The position numbers and the translations under genes were made by a program. From contig CAMCPM010000003.1 in assembly GCA_945876755.1 (NCBI GenBank), forward strand, positions 1 to 64,000: a DNA stretch of 64,000 nucleotides, read 5' to 3'. The notes beneath the pieces were generated by a model. That model ran no database searches and was not told where the DNA came from. It saw only the letters and a list, made by a program, of their open reading frames with translations. Shown here one piece after another: positions 15,941 through 25,200 of the stretch. The DNA comes from an uncultured Clostridia bacterium. Its GTDB lineage: Bacteria > Bacillota > Clostridia > Oscillospirales > Ruminococcaceae. Each line of letters starts with the position of its first letter. Within the stretch, counting starts at the first letter, position 1.

Positions 15941-16945
15941 TCAATCAACCCAGACCGTTTCAGCTTCGTGACGCTTCGGTCTGCCCATAAGATTGTTTAC
16001 GGCTGCCTTGCTGCTCAATCCATGGAACAGAACGTTATTGCACTGCTCGGTAATAGGCATATCTATACCGACTTTTTGTGCCAGCTCGTAAGCAGCTTTT
16101 GTACAGATGTAGCCCTCAACCGTGCCGACCTGTTCAACTGCTTTTTCGGGAGAAACACCCTGACCTATAAGTATGCCTGCTCTGCGGTTTCGGCTGTGCA
16201 TACTGGTACAAGTTACGATAAGGTCGCCTATTCCGGTAAGACCTGCAAAAGTTTCCTCCTTGCCGCCGAGAGCTACTCCAAGACGGGCAATTTCTGTGAT
16301 TCCGCGAGTCATAAGAGCAGCTTTTGTGTTGTCGCCAAATCCCATTCCGTCGCATATTCCTGCACAAAGGGCAATTACATTTTTCAACGAACCGCCAAGC
16401 TCACAACCTACCAGGTCATCGTTAATGTAAATCCTGAAGGTGTTATTTGACATTACACTCTGAATATAATCCGAATATTTTTTATCCTTTGAAGCTGCCA
16501 CAACAGTTGTAGGCATACCGAGAGCGACCTCTTCGGCATGAGACGGTCCGCTGAGAACAACGATCGGGCTATCGGGAAGCTCTTCCTCAAGAACCTCGCT
16601 CATTCTTTTAAGTGAGCCTTCTTCAAGACCTTTACCGGTATTTACTACAACTGTATTTGGAGAAATATACGGTGCCGCCTTTTTAGCAACTTCTCTTACT
16701 TTTTTAGTTGGAATACCGAAAATTACAATTTCAGCATTTTTTACCGAACTGATATCATCTGTAAGCTGGATCTCATCGCTGATTTTAACTCCCGGCAGTT
16801 TTTGTTTATTCTCACCATCACGGCGGATATCTTCAATTTCCTGCTTGAATGCAGACCATACAGTTACGTTATGTCCAAAATTATTAAGCATAACTGCAAG
16901 GCTTAATCCAAAGCCGCCCATACCCAAAATTGTAAAATCAGCCAT
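15941..16945 (-). CDS. gpsA: Glycerol-3-phosphate dehydrogenase [NAD(P)+]
   Basis: GpsA reduces dihydroxyacetone phosphate to sn-glycerol 3-phosphate, the backbone of membrane phospholipids. The 334 residues start with a Rossmann motif GMGGFG at 8-13 (usually GxGxWG), then carry the conserved VVVNTGKGLE and SGPSHAEEVA stretches and the catalytic-domain block with LGGSLKNVIALCAGI. The chosen ATG (16943-16945) has AAGGAGGA upstream and overlaps the plsY stop by eight bases, so the acyltransferase that uses its product is translationally coupled to it. Confidence 0.95.
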   Translation of the reverse strand: MADFTILGMGGFGLSLAVMLNNFGHNVTVWSAFKQEIEDIRRDGENKQKLPGVKISDEIQLTDDISSVKNAEIVIFGIPTKKVREVAKKAAPYISPNTVVVNTGKGLEEGSLKRMSEVLEEELPDSPIVVLSGPSHAEEVALGMPTTVVAASKDKKYSDYIQSVMSNNTFRIYINDDLVGCELGGSLKNVIALCAGICDGMGFGDNTKAALMTRGITEIARLGVALGGKEETFAGLTGIGDLIVTCTSMHSRNRRAGILIGQGVSPEKAVEQVGTVEGYICTKAAYELAQKVGIDMPITEQCNNVLFHGLSSKAAVNNLMGRPKRHEAETVWVD

Positions 16946-17615
16946 TTTTATCCTCCTTTTTCTTTCCGAAGAACTTGTTTTCAGTACCATTTTTCAAACG
17001 CTGAATATTGGTTCTGTGCATATAAATAAGCAACACGCTTGTTATCGCTACCAAAACCGTATGAATAATACAAAGATTTAAATCAACATTTTCAGCAAAA
17101 TAATGCAGCAAAAATGTAAGGATAGGATAAAATACCGCAGCCGAAATTGAAGCAACTGAAACATATTTTGAAATCAGTAAAACTACTGCAAAAAAAGGTA
17201 TAATAATTACAAATGTAAGCGGATCAATTACAATGAGGATCGAACAGGAAACCAATACACCCTTTCCGCCTTTAAATCCGTAATAAACCGGGAAAATGTG
17301 TCCGAGTATAGCTGCAATTCCTGATATGTAGCCTACTGTCATACTGTCAAAACTGCCTTTTCCTAAAATAAGATTAAACACAAATATGCTCAGCAGAACT
17401 GATACTATTCCCTTTCCAAGGTCTCCAATAAGCGTGATCAATGCAGGTATTTTTCCATAGCACCTAAGAGTATTTGTAAGCCCGGCATTTTTACTGCCAT
17501 GTTCTCTTATATCTTCATGCCTTAAGAGACGTACCGTTATTATTGAGGAATTACAGCTTCCAAGCAGATATGAAATCACAATTGAAATAACACCCGCAAT
17601 AATCATTTTTATCAT
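16938..17615 (-). CDS. plsY: Acyl-phosphate:glycerol-3-phosphate acyltransferase
   Basis: PlsY transfers an acyl chain from acyl phosphate to glycerol 3-phosphate, giving lysophosphatidic acid at the membrane. The 225 residues contain about five to seven hydrophobic helices and the conserved GSKNAGLTNTLR at 40-51 (GSxNxGxTN) plus YYGFKGGKGV further on. The length is near the family norm, with a basic, Lys-rich C-terminal tail. The order der-plsY-gpsA is the usual one in Firmicutes. Confidence 0.94.
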   Translation of the reverse strand: MIKMIIAGVISIVISYLLGSCNSSIITVRLLRHEDIREHGSKNAGLTNTLRCYGKIPALITLIGDLGKGIVSVLLSIFVFNLILGKGSFDSMTVGYISGIAAILGHIFPVYYGFKGGKGVLVSCSILIVIDPLTFVIIIPFFAVVLLISKYVSVASISAAVFYPILTFLLHYFAENVDLNLCIIHTVLVAITSVLLIYMHRTNIQRLKNGTENKFFGKKKEDKNG

Positions 17616-17630
17616 AATAAATCTCTCCCG

Positions 17631-18962
17631 TTATTTATCATCATTTCTTCCGCGCTCACGAATTATAAAACGCACCGGAGTTCCCTCTAAACCGAATGTT
17701 TGGCGTATCTGATTTTCAAGATAACGCTGATATGAAAAATGGAACAGATCTGCACGGTTTACAAAAACTACAAATGTAGGAGGTTTTGTTGATGGCTGAG
17801 TCATATAATATATCTTCAACCGTCTGCCTTTATCGGAAGGAGGCTGAACGCGGGTCGTAGCATATGAAAGTACATCATTAAGCATACCCGTGGAGACACG
17901 CATACTGTTCTGACGGTAAACATCATTTATCATATCAAACAAATTCTCAACACGCTGTCCGGTTTTTGCAGAAATAAATATGAACGGAACATATGACATA
18001 AAGCTGAAATCCTCTTTCAGCTTATTTTTAAATTCGTCCATAGTATTAGTTGTTTTTTCTATTGCATCCCATTTATTGATAGCAACAATGCAGGCTTTTC
18101 CCTGTTCATGTGCATAGCCTGCAACCTTTGAATCCTGCTCGGTAAATCCAACAGAAGCATCTATAAGAATTACGCACACATCGGAACGGTCCACAGCCAT
18201 ATATGCACGCAGAACGCTGTAATGCTCAATTTTTTCAAGTACCTTTGATTTGCGTCGTATTCCTGCCGTATCAATAAAAACATATTTACCGTGTTCGTTT
18301 TCAACAATGGTATCCGTTGCGTCTCTTGTTGTACCTGCAATATCGGAAACAATAACACGTTCCTCACCTGCAACACGGTTAATAAGCGAGGATTTGCCAA
18401 CATTAGGTTTACCGATAACAGCAACCTTTATATAATCCTCATCATATTCTTCATCTGTATTTTCAGGAAAATATTTAAATATTTCATCGAGCATATCTCC
18501 TGAACCATGACCATGTGCAGCAGATATTGCAATAGGGTCACCGAGTCCAAGATTATAAAACTCATAAAATTCAGCAGGAGGCTCTCCTATTGAGTCACAT
18601 TTATTAACACAGAGAACAATAGGTTTACCGCTTTTTCTAAGCATTCTTGAAACGTCGTAATCATCGGCAGTAACACCGGTGCGAAGGTCCGTCAAAAACA
18701 CGATTACATCGGCACGCTGAATCGCCAGTTCTGCCTGACGGCGCATCTGAGAAAGAATAACATCATCACTTTTGGGTTCAATACCGCCGGTATCAACGAC
18801 CATAAACTTCCTGTTTCTCCATTCGCATTCCGAATAGATACGGTCACGTGTAACTCCGGGGGTATCTTCTACAATCGAAAGTCTTTTGCCGACAAGTTTA
18901 TTAAAAAGTGTGGATTTTCCGACATTCGGTCTGCCAACTACTGCAACGATCGGTAAAGCCAT
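17631..18962 (-). CDS. der: Ribosome biogenesis GTPase Der (EngA)
   Basis: Der is an essential double-GTPase needed for 50S ribosomal subunit maturation. The 443 residues hold two G domains in tandem, with P-loops GRPNVGKS at 10-17 and GKPNVGKS at 184-191, both with DTxG switches (VDTGGIEP; IDTAGIRRKS) and NKCD/NKWD specificity motifs, followed by a C-terminal KH-like domain ending VRFIIRERGRND. The length is normal. It follows the DUF512 gene after an 18-base gap. Confidence 0.96.
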   Translation of the reverse strand: MALPIVAVVGRPNVGKSTLFNKLVGKRLSIVEDTPGVTRDRIYSECEWRNRKFMVVDTGGIEPKSDDVILSQMRRQAELAIQRADVIVFLTDLRTGVTADDYDVSRMLRKSGKPIVLCVNKCDSIGEPPAEFYEFYNLGLGDPIAISAAHGHGSGDMLDEIFKYFPENTDEEYDEDYIKVAVIGKPNVGKSSLINRVAGEERVIVSDIAGTTRDATDTIVENEHGKYVFIDTAGIRRKSKVLEKIEHYSVLRAYMAVDRSDVCVILIDASVGFTEQDSKVAGYAHEQGKACIVAINKWDAIEKTTNTMDEFKNKLKEDFSFMSYVPFIFISAKTGQRVENLFDMINDVYRQNSMRVSTGMLNDVLSYATTRVQPPSDKGRRLKIYYMTQPSTKPPTFVVFVNRADLFHFSYQRYLENQIRQTFGLEGTPVRFIIRERGRNDDK

Positions 18963-18980
18963 ATTATCATCTCCATTCTT

Positions 18981-20282
18981 TTAATTTCCTGTAATTGCGT
19001 CAAAAAGTTCAAATCCGTCATTGTTTACCATTCGTATTTTTATATTCAGTGCTTTCTCAACATCAGAAATTGTATAATCATCAAGAAACAAGTCGCTGTC
19101 TTTCTTGATCATATTTGATGAAATAAGCAGAGTATCTCCCAAAGGCTTGTCTTTCAGCTGAGCAATCAAATCCTGACCTGTTATAAGACCTGTAACAGTT
19201 ATTGTTTCACCAAAAAAGTCATTTCTTATTTTATAGACTTTACAATTTATATTATGCCACTTTTTTTCTGTTTTTTCAATAAGTTCGCAAATATATTTAT
19301 ATGAAAGTTCACCTGTTGCAATAGACGTACTGCATGGCTTTATTTCATCATCTTCTGCCATTTTAAAAGCGCTGTCATATTCATCAATAAGTGAGCGAAT
19401 CATTCCTACACCGTTTTCATACTGAGAATAATCCTCATATTCTTCTCCGGATGGAAGCGGACGCTCTGCTGTAATATAAAACTCATCTGCAGGGAAAACA
19501 AGTCTCGTACCGTATTTTTTAAGAAAATCTCTGCGAAAATCTTCAATAAGATCAAGAGCTTTGCCTGCACTCTCTTTATCAAAAAGCTTCAGCGGATATA
19601 AGCCGTCTCTGAATTTTGTGAGTCCCACAGGTACTACTGCAACACTCTGTATACTAGGCATAAGTTTACCTAAATCGGTAAGAGTACGTTCAAGTTCAGC
19701 TCCATCATTAATTCCGGGACAAAGCACAATCTGACAGTTCATTGAAATACCTGCCTCTGCAAACTGTCTGAGATAATCAAGCTTTTCGCCTGCAAAACGG
19801 TTATTCATCATTTTACAACGAAGTTCGGGATTGGTAGTATGAACAGAAACATTTATACTAAGCTTCATTTGTATGATTCTGTCAATATCCTTTTGGCTAA
19901 GATTTGTCAGAGTAACATAATTCCCTTGCAAAAAGGAAAGTCTTGCGTCATCATCTTTAAAATAAAGGGTTTCACGCATATTGGGCGGCATCTGGTCTAT
20001 AAAGCAGAAAATACATTTATTGCAGCAGCTTTGCTTGCTATCCATAAGAAATGTTTCAAACTCAAGACCCAAATCATCATATTCACTTTTTTTTACAAAA
20101 ACGGTATGCTGTTTGCCATTACGTTCTATAAGAAGTTCTGTATTTATTTCCGCAGAATAGTACATATAATCAAGAACATCGGCAATTTCATGTCCGTTCA
20201 CAGCTATAAGCGTATCTCCTGATTTTACATCCTTTTTGTAAACCGGTGAACCTTGTACTATCGACTTGATTTCAACTGCCAT
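18981..20282 (-). CDS. DUF512 protein with PDZ-like and radical-SAM-like domains
   Basis: The 433 residues begin with a PDZ-like module (VQGSPVYKKDVKSGDTLIAVNG, about 8-30). A cysteine cluster follows, C86-x3-C90-x2-C93 with an adjacent C87, matching the radical-SAM iron-sulfur spacing, in the context NKCIFCFIDQMPP. The C-terminal DUF512 domain includes VTGLITGQDLI. The start at 20280-20282 has GAAGGG nearby. Family members sit upstream of der in many Clostridia and are annotated as putative radical SAM proteins; the substrate is unknown. Position suggests a role in ribosome or RNA maturation, which is inference. Confidence 0.85.
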   Translation of the reverse strand: MAVEIKSIVQGSPVYKKDVKSGDTLIAVNGHEIADVLDYMYYSAEINTELLIERNGKQHTVFVKKSEYDDLGLEFETFLMDSKQSCCNKCIFCFIDQMPPNMRETLYFKDDDARLSFLQGNYVTLTNLSQKDIDRIIQMKLSINVSVHTTNPELRCKMMNNRFAGEKLDYLRQFAEAGISMNCQIVLCPGINDGAELERTLTDLGKLMPSIQSVAVVPVGLTKFRDGLYPLKLFDKESAGKALDLIEDFRRDFLKKYGTRLVFPADEFYITAERPLPSGEEYEDYSQYENGVGMIRSLIDEYDSAFKMAEDDEIKPCSTSIATGELSYKYICELIEKTEKKWHNINCKVYKIRNDFFGETITVTGLITGQDLIAQLKDKPLGDTLLISSNMIKKDSDLFLDDYTISDVEKALNIKIRMVNNDGFELFDAITGN

Positions 20283-20310
20283 AAACAATTTCCCTTCATT
20301 GACATTTTAC

Positions 20311-20342
20311 AAAAAAATAGAGGAAGATTTCTCCTCCTCTAT
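20311..20342 (-). terminator. Terminator after rpmF
   Basis: On the minus strand the arms 20333-20342 and 20317-20326 form a 10-bp stem with one G-U pair, then UUUUUUU. It separates the DUF177-rpmF transcript from the DUF512-der-plsY-gpsA genes, for which no strong separate promoter is visible, so partial read-through is likely. Confidence 0.8.
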
Positions 20343-20358
20343 CCCTTTGAAAGCAAGA

Positions 20359-20541
20359 TTACGCTTCCTTCTTAATAACTTCAACGCCCTTATAGAATCC
20401 GCAGTTCTTGCAAACCTTGTGAGGAGCAGTCAGCGCTCCGCAGTTTGTGCATCTTGAGAACGCAGGAGTGTCCAGCTTCCATACAGCTGAACGTCTTTTA
20501 TCACGTCTAGCTTTTGATACCTTTCTCTTTGGTACTGCCAT
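20359..20541 (-). CDS. rpmF: 50S ribosomal protein L32
   Basis: This is a 60-residue basic ribosomal protein. The start MAVPKRKVSKARRDKRRS is diagnostic, and the two zinc-binding pairs are present (C31-x2-C34 and C44-x2-C47), so this is the zinc-binding (C+) form. It follows the DUF177 gene by 14 bases, as in most Firmicutes, and is followed by a strong terminator. Confidence 0.97.
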   Translation of the reverse strand: MAVPKRKVSKARRDKRRSAVWKLDTPAFSRCTNCGALTAPHKVCKNCGFYKGVEVIKKEA

Positions 20542-20555
20542 TATTCAGCACCTCC

Positions 20556-21002
20556 TTATCCATTACAGTCGCATTCATTTTGATTCAAATCAGTTCCGCA
20601 AACAGGACATAAGCCTAAGCAATCCTCTTTGCAAAGCATCTTTGAAGGTAATTGCAACAGACAATCGGTTAATGCAAGCTCGTCCATATCCAACTTATCT
20701 GATTCAGTAACAATATACTCGTCATTTTCACTGTTAAGCAAACGAACAAGAATATGTTCAAAATCGAAACTGTAAGCACGGTCAAACTCAATGAGACATC
20801 TGTCACAGCAAGCATGCAGAGTAAACGCCGCAGAATATTTAAGCGTTACAACGCCTGCACGGTTTACGATTGCACCTTTAATTGTTATAGGGCACGAAAA
20901 GCTATAACCCTTAATTGAATCCAACTTCTGAACATCGACAGCATAATCAAGCAAAAGCTTTTCACCTGTAATATCATAAAGCTGTTTTAAGTTAATAACC
21001 AT
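20556..21002 (-). CDS. DUF177 (YceD-like) protein
   Basis: This 148-residue protein of the DUF177/YceD family is almost always found next to rpmF; homologues are linked to 23S rRNA accumulation and large-subunit biogenesis. The family core is visible as FTLHACCDRCLIEFDRAYSF, and a C-terminal cysteine block (CKEDCLGLCPVCGTDLNQ) probably binds a metal. The chosen ATG (21000-21002) has GGGGTG upstream and follows a consensus promoter; the earlier in-frame start would fall inside the promoter-proximal leader. Confidence 0.88.
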   Translation of the reverse strand: MVINLKQLYDITGEKLLLDYAVDVQKLDSIKGYSFSCPITIKGAIVNRAGVVTLKYSAAFTLHACCDRCLIEFDRAYSFDFEHILVRLLNSENDEYIVTESDKLDMDELALTDCLLQLPSKMLCKEDCLGLCPVCGTDLNQNECDCNG

Positions 21003-21028
21003 AGTACACCCCAAACATAACAAAAATT

Positions 21029-21057
21029 ATTATAACATATACATTTTAATATGTCAA
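21029..21057 (-). promoter_or_regulatory. Consensus sigma-A promoter of DUF177-rpmF
   Basis: Exact TTGACA (21052-21057) and exact TATAAT (21029-21034) on the minus strand with a 17-base spacer. Such a perfect promoter fits a ribosomal protein operon. Confidence 0.9.
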
Positions 21058-21072
21058 TACCTTTGCATGAAA

Positions 21073-21483
21073 TTATTTAACAGAATATTTTGAAACGCTT
21101 TCGGGAAGGTCATTGATATCAGCAGAAACTGTGAAAACAACCTTTACCTCGTTACCTGTAAGTTTGTCAATTTTGTTAAGCATTGCTCCAAGAGCTTCAA
21201 AATCAGCGCCGCCAACCTTGAGAATGGAATCAACAAAAATTTCTTTAATGTCGTAGTTGCCTGCAACAAGACCTGCAACAAGACCATAGAAAGCTTCAAA
21301 AGAGTAAATATTGTTAACATCTGTGTCAACAATTCTTACAGAATGAGGAATATCATATCTGAGTTTTTCACTCTTGTCAATGCAAACTACATAGCCGCTT
21401 GTTGATTTTGCAGCATTATTAATCATATCAATTAGGATTTTGGTTTTACCTGTACCCTTAGTTCCTGCAATAATTTTTACCAT
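21073..21483 (-). CDS. Small P-loop ATPase-like protein of unknown function
   Basis: This 136-residue protein has an N-terminal Walker A GTKGTGKT (7-14) and a beta-strand/acid pattern typical of P-loop NTPases (IKEIFVDSIL could be Walker B), but no further domain. The region LVAGNYDIKEIFVDSIL and the closing SADINDLPESV resemble a conserved clostridial hypothetical family that I cannot name. It follows pgi on the same strand, separated by 82 bases. Its function is unknown; a nucleotide-binding role is all that the motif supports. Confidence 0.8.
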   Translation of the reverse strand: MVKIIAGTKGTGKTKILIDMINNAAKSTSGYVVCIDKSEKLRYDIPHSVRIVDTDVNNIYSFEAFYGLVAGLVAGNYDIKEIFVDSILKVGGADFEALGAMLNKIDKLTGNEVKVVFTVSADINDLPESVSKYSVK

Positions 21484-21565
21484 AAAAACACTCCGTTCCG
21501 CCTTTTGTCGGCATATTTTATTAACACTCCGATTTCACTCAGGGTGATAACAGACTTAATTTTTA

Positions 21566-22900
21566 TCAGCCAAGCTTTGCTTCAAGAGCAGCTTTCTGAT
21601 CCTCATATCCCGGCTTGCCGAGAAGCGCAAACATATTCTTCTTATAACTCTCAACACCAGGCTGGTTAAATGGATTCACTCCGAGCATATAACCGCTTAC
21701 AGCACAAGCCTTTTCAAAGAAATAAACCATATAACCAAAACTCTTTTCGGTTGTATCTTCAAGTTCAAGAACAATATTCGGAACTCCGCCCTCTGTATGA
21801 GCAAGAACCGTTCCCTCAAAAGCCTTTCTGTTTACAACAGACATATTCTGATTTGTAAGGAAATTGAGACCGTCAAGATTTTCAGAATCATCCTCAAGGA
21901 AGAAATCCTGCTTAGGCTTCTTGATATCAACAACAGTTTCAAACATAACTCTGGAGCCATCCTGAATAAACTGACCCATTGAGTGCAAATCTGTAGAAAA
22001 AATTGCCGATGACGGGAAAATTCCTTTATTGTCCTTACCTTCACTCTCACCGAAAAGCTGCTTCCACCACTCTGCCATCATTGCAAAGCTGGGATCATAA
22101 GAAACAAGCATTTCAACTGATTTATTCTTGGAATAAAGAATATTTCTGATTGCCGCATATTTATAGCAGTCATTGTTATCAAAATCAGCACAAAGCTCGT
22201 CCTGAGCCTGCTTAGCGCCAGCCATGATAGCGTCAATATCGCAGCCTGCAACTGCAATAGGAAGCAGACCTACTGCCGTAAGAACCGAATATCTTCCTCC
22301 TACATCATCTGCAATAACAAAAGTTTCATAACCTTCAGTATCAGCAAGCTGTTTGAGAGTTCCTCTTGCCTTGTCTGTTGTACAGAAGATTCTGTCCTTA
22401 GCACCTTCTTTGCCGTACTTCTTTTCAACCATGCTGCGAAATACTCTGAAAGCAAGAGCAGGTTCTGTTGTAGTTCCTGATTTAGAAATTACGTTTACAG
22501 AAAAATCTCTGTTCTCGCAAAGAGAAATGATCTCATTAAGATATGTCGGACTGATATTGTTTCCTACATAATAAATCTCTGGTGTATCCTTTTTAAGATT
22601 GTTATACAAAGGTGATTTAAGAAGCTCTATTGCAGCTCTTGCGCCAAGATATGAACCGCCGATTCCGATTACGATAAGAACATCGGACTGCTTCTGAATT
22701 TTAGCCGCAGCAGCTTTAATTCTTGCAAATTCCTCTTTATCGTAATTAGTAGGAAGTTCTACCCAACCGAGAAAATCATTTCCTGCACCTGAGCGCTCAG
22801 AAAGAATTTTTGCAGCCAATTCAGCAGAAGCCTTAGCAGACTCCATTTCATGAGGTGCAATAAAATTTTGTAAATATTTAGTATTTAATGAGAGTGACAT
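21566..22900 (-). CDS. pgi: Glucose-6-phosphate isomerase
   Basis: This enzyme interconverts glucose 6-phosphate and fructose 6-phosphate in glycolysis and gluconeogenesis. The 444 residues belong to the shorter Firmicutes form of about 450. Motifs include [13 protein letters not shown] near 78-90, [16 protein letters not shown], the active-site region with [10 protein letters not shown], and the C-terminal NPFNQPGVE with its catalytic lysine following. A clear ribosome site (GGAGGAGAAAG) precedes the ATG. Confidence 0.96.
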   Translation of the reverse strand: MSLSLNTKYLQNFIAPHEMESAKASAELAAKILSERSGAGNDFLGWVELPTNYDKEEFARIKAAAAKIQKQSDVLIVIGIGGSYLGARAAIELLKSPLYNNLKKDTPEIYYVGNNISPTYLNEIISLCENRDFSVNVISKSGTTTEPALAFRVFRSMVEKKYGKEGAKDRIFCTTDKARGTLKQLADTEGYETFVIADDVGGRYSVLTAVGLLPIAVAGCDIDAIMAGAKQAQDELCADFDNNDCYKYAAIRNILYSKNKSVEMLVSYDPSFAMMAEWWKQLFGESEGKDNKGIFPSSAIFSTDLHSMGQFIQDGSRVMFETVVDIKKPKQDFFLEDDSENLDGLNFLTNQNMSVVNRKAFEGTVLAHTEGGVPNIVLELEDTTEKSFGYMVYFFEKACAVSGYMLGVNPFNQPGVESYKKNMFALLGKPGYEDQKAALEAKLG

Positions 22901-22933
22901 GATCTTTCTCCTCCAAAAATAATTCCTAAATTA

Positions 22934-22962
22934 ATATTACTATAAATTCGCAGATTTTGCAA
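22934..22962 (-). promoter_or_regulatory. Probable pgi promoter
   Basis: TTGCAA (22957-22962), a 17-base spacer and TAATAT (22934-22939) on the minus strand, 34 bases before the pgi start. Confidence 0.6.
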
Positions 22963-23012
22963 TAAGTTTTACTAATCTAAAATCGTCCCAGCACAAGTTT
23001 TAGTTATTCAGA

Positions 23013-24164
23013 CTAAAATGTTAAAAGTTTTTTGAGCATTATGCCCATAGCTTTTTTTATATTTATCTCATCTGCATTTTCTGATGTAACCAAATTAACC
23101 CAAAAAAGTATTTTGTCATTTCTCAGGAATTGTATCTCCCCAACTTTTTTTCCTTTTTTTACAGGCGCATAAACAAAATCGGTTATTATTACTCTCGATG
23201 TAACAGAATTTACAGCACTGTTTGGAAGAACAATTTTTCTGACATTTTCGCATTCTATCGGCACATTTTTTATAATTCCGCCTTTAACGGCTATTTCTGT
23301 CGGAATATTTTGCGGAAGCTCAGGCATAAAAACTTTATATTGGGAGAATCCCATATTCATAAGCTTTTTAGCTTCAGAAAAGCTGTCATATTTATCATCG
23401 CAGCCTAAAATCACAGAAATATATGTTATCCCGTCACGTTCAGCACCGGAGGCAATACAGTATCCTGAATTTTCCGTGTACCCTGCTTTAAATCCTATAA
23501 TTCCGTCATATGTTTTAACAAGTTCATTAGCGTTTACAAGTTCGGTTTCATTATTTCGAACAAAATCGCGCCAACAAACAAAATAATCCTTTAAAAAATC
23601 ATATTTTGAAAGTTCTGCACAAAGTATGGCAAGATCATATGCCGTGGAAATCTGCTTATCATCATCATAGTATCCATTGCAATTTGTGAATTTTGTTTTT
23701 TTTAATCCAAGTTCTTTCGCACGGCTGTTCATCAACTCTGCAAATTTTTCTTCAGAACCTGCAATTTTTTCCGCAAATACAACGGAAGCGTCATTTGCAT
23801 TGCCGATTACAACCGCCTTTAAAAGTTCATCAACAGTTATCTCCTCACCCGGCATTAACCATACCTGAGCACCCTGCATACTGTTCGCATAAACTGATGT
23901 TTTAAGCTTTTCATCAAATTTAAGCTTTCCGTTTTCAATATTTTCAGCGGTAAGAAGTATTGTCATAAGCTTTGCCATAGTTCCTACAGGAATCTGCATT
24001 TCCTCGTTGCTGCCCGAAATAATAACTTTACTTGAAGCTTCAATCAGCACTTCACACAGAATGTACTCCTGTTCTTCAGCAAATACTGTCATGCAATTTA
24101 AATGTAATATAGTAATTATTGCCAGAAATGTGCAAATAATCCGCTTTATTATAAAAACACGCAT
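23013..24164 (-). CDS. DacF-like D-alanyl-D-alanine carboxypeptidase homologue with altered active-site motifs
   Basis: The fold is that of low-molecular-mass penicillin-binding proteins (peptidase S11), exported by an N-terminal signal (about 5-29), with a C-terminal PBP5-type domain and an amphipathic tail. The usual SxxK-SxN-KTG set is changed in all three places: T62-M-A-K65, N122-A-N124 and K226-A-G228. The lysines and surrounding blocks are well kept (LMTILLTAE, NANDASVVFAEKI, GFKAGYTENSGYC), so it is not a decayed gene. Either it uses threonine as nucleophile or is a non-catalytic, possibly substrate-binding, paralogue. Classical DacF acts in spore cortex synthesis. Single gene, divergent from tyrA; I saw no clear promoter. 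Confidence 0.75.
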   Translation of the reverse strand: MRVFIIKRIICTFLAIITILHLNCMTVFAEEQEYILCEVLIEASSKVIISGSNEEMQIPVGTMAKLMTILLTAENIENGKLKFDEKLKTSVYANSMQGAQVWLMPGEEITVDELLKAVVIGNANDASVVFAEKIAGSEEKFAELMNSRAKELGLKKTKFTNCNGYYDDDKQISTAYDLAILCAELSKYDFLKDYFVCWRDFVRNNETELVNANELVKTYDGIIGFKAGYTENSGYCIASGAERDGITYISVILGCDDKYDSFSEAKKLMNMGFSQYKVFMPELPQNIPTEIAVKGGIIKNVPIECENVRKIVLPNSAVNSVTSRVIITDFVYAPVKKGKKVGEIQFLRNDKILFWVNLVTSENADEINIKKAMGIMLKKLLTF

Positions 24165-24260
24165 AATATCCCTCCAATAGTTACTATTGAAGTTTATGCG
24201 GACAAACCAAGGTTTAGAAAAGTATCCGTCAAAACTTTATATTTAAATATGTCAAGCCTA

Positions 24261-24289
24261 TTGACTTTTATACATAAAAGTGCTAAAAT
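24261..24289 (+). promoter_or_regulatory. tyrA promoter
   Basis: TTGACT (24261-24266), 17-base spacer, TAAAAT (24284-24289), preceded by TG (extended -10). A second possible extended -10, TGCTATAAT, lies at 24292-24300 but lacks a matching -35. Confidence 0.7.
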
Positions 24290-24324
24290 ATTGCTATAAT
24301 TAATTTAGGAATAGAGGATTGCTT

Positions 24325-25155
24325 ATGAAAATTACGGCAGTTGGTCTCGGACTCATCGGCGGTTCAATGTGTAAAGCTATAAAAAAACACACAAACCACA
24401 CAGTTTATGGTATTGATATAAACAAAGAAACTATTGCTATGGCTCTTTCACAGAATGCAATTGATAAGGAGACAACTGAGTTGGGTCTTGCAGACCTTAC
24501 CATTGTTTCTCTTTACCCTACCGATGCAATTGACTATATCACCGAAAATGCTGATAAATTCAAAGAAGGCAGTATTGTTATAGACACCTGCGGTATAAAA
24601 AAAGAAATTGTTGATCGTGTTACGCCTGTTTTAGATAAATACGGAGTTACTTTTATCGGAGCACACCCTATGGCAGGACGTGAATTTTCCGGTTTTGAGT
24701 ATTCTCTGGACAATCTTTTTGATGAAGCAAGCTTTATCATCACTCCGTCACAGTCAGTACCTCAGGCAAAACTTAATCTGCTTGAAGATTTTGCATATTC
24801 AATACACTTTAAAAAAGTAGTTTTTGCTTCTCCCGAGGAACATGACCAGATCATTGCGTTTACAAGCCAGCTTGCACATATTGTTTCCAACGCTTATATT
24901 AAAAGTCCAACTCACCAGAAACAGCTTGGATTCAGCGCAGGAAGCTTTCAGGATCTGACCCGTGTCGCAAAGCTGAACGAAGTCATGTGGACTCCCCTTT
25001 TTATGCTTAATAAAGAACCTCTTTGCTTTGAAATTGATTTTATAATCGACCGTCTTACGGAATACCGTGATGCGCTTGTAAAAGAAGACAGCGAACGCTT
25101 GAAAGAATTACTTAAAGAAGGCCGTATACTTAAAGAACAAACTAAAAAGCTATAA
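24325..25155 (+). CDS. tyrA: Prephenate dehydrogenase
   Basis: TyrA oxidatively decarboxylates prephenate to 4-hydroxyphenylpyruvate on the way to tyrosine. The 276 residues begin with a Rossmann motif GLGLIGGS near 7-14, contain DTCGIKKEIVD and the diagnostic IGAHPMAGREFSGFEY block, and end in the helical dimer domain with SAGSFQDLTRVAKLNEVMW. There is no ACT domain, so allosteric tyrosine control through that domain is absent. The ATG at 24325 follows GAGG by seven bases. It is a single-gene transcript with its own promoter and terminator. Confidence 0.93.
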   Translation: MKITAVGLGLIGGSMCKAIKKHTNHTVYGIDINKETIAMALSQNAIDKETTELGLADLTIVSLYPTDAIDYITENADKFKEGSIVIDTCGIKKEIVDRVTPVLDKYGVTFIGAHPMAGREFSGFEYSLDNLFDEASFIITPSQSVPQAKLNLLEDFAYSIHFKKVVFASPEEHDQIIAFTSQLAHIVSNAYIKSPTHQKQLGFSAGSFQDLTRVAKLNEVMWTPLFMLNKEPLCFEIDFIIDRLTEYRDALVKEDSERLKELLKEGRILKEQTKKL

Positions 25156-25160
25156 AAAAT

Positions 25161-25200
25161 GCTTGTACCCGTTTTGTGCATTTGACAGGTACAAGCTATT
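25161..25200. terminator. Terminator between tyrA and the convergent membrane-protein gene
   Basis: GCTTGTACC (25161-25169) pairs with GGTACAAGC (25188-25196), a nine-bp stem with an 18-base loop; T-rich sequence follows on the plus side and AAAAAA precedes it, so it can act in both directions. Confidence 0.7.

Noticed and set aside
24226-24255. TTGACA on the minus strand upstream of the DacF-like gene
   Set aside because: No -10 box exists at 16-18 bases; the box falls within the overlapping tyrA promoter region.
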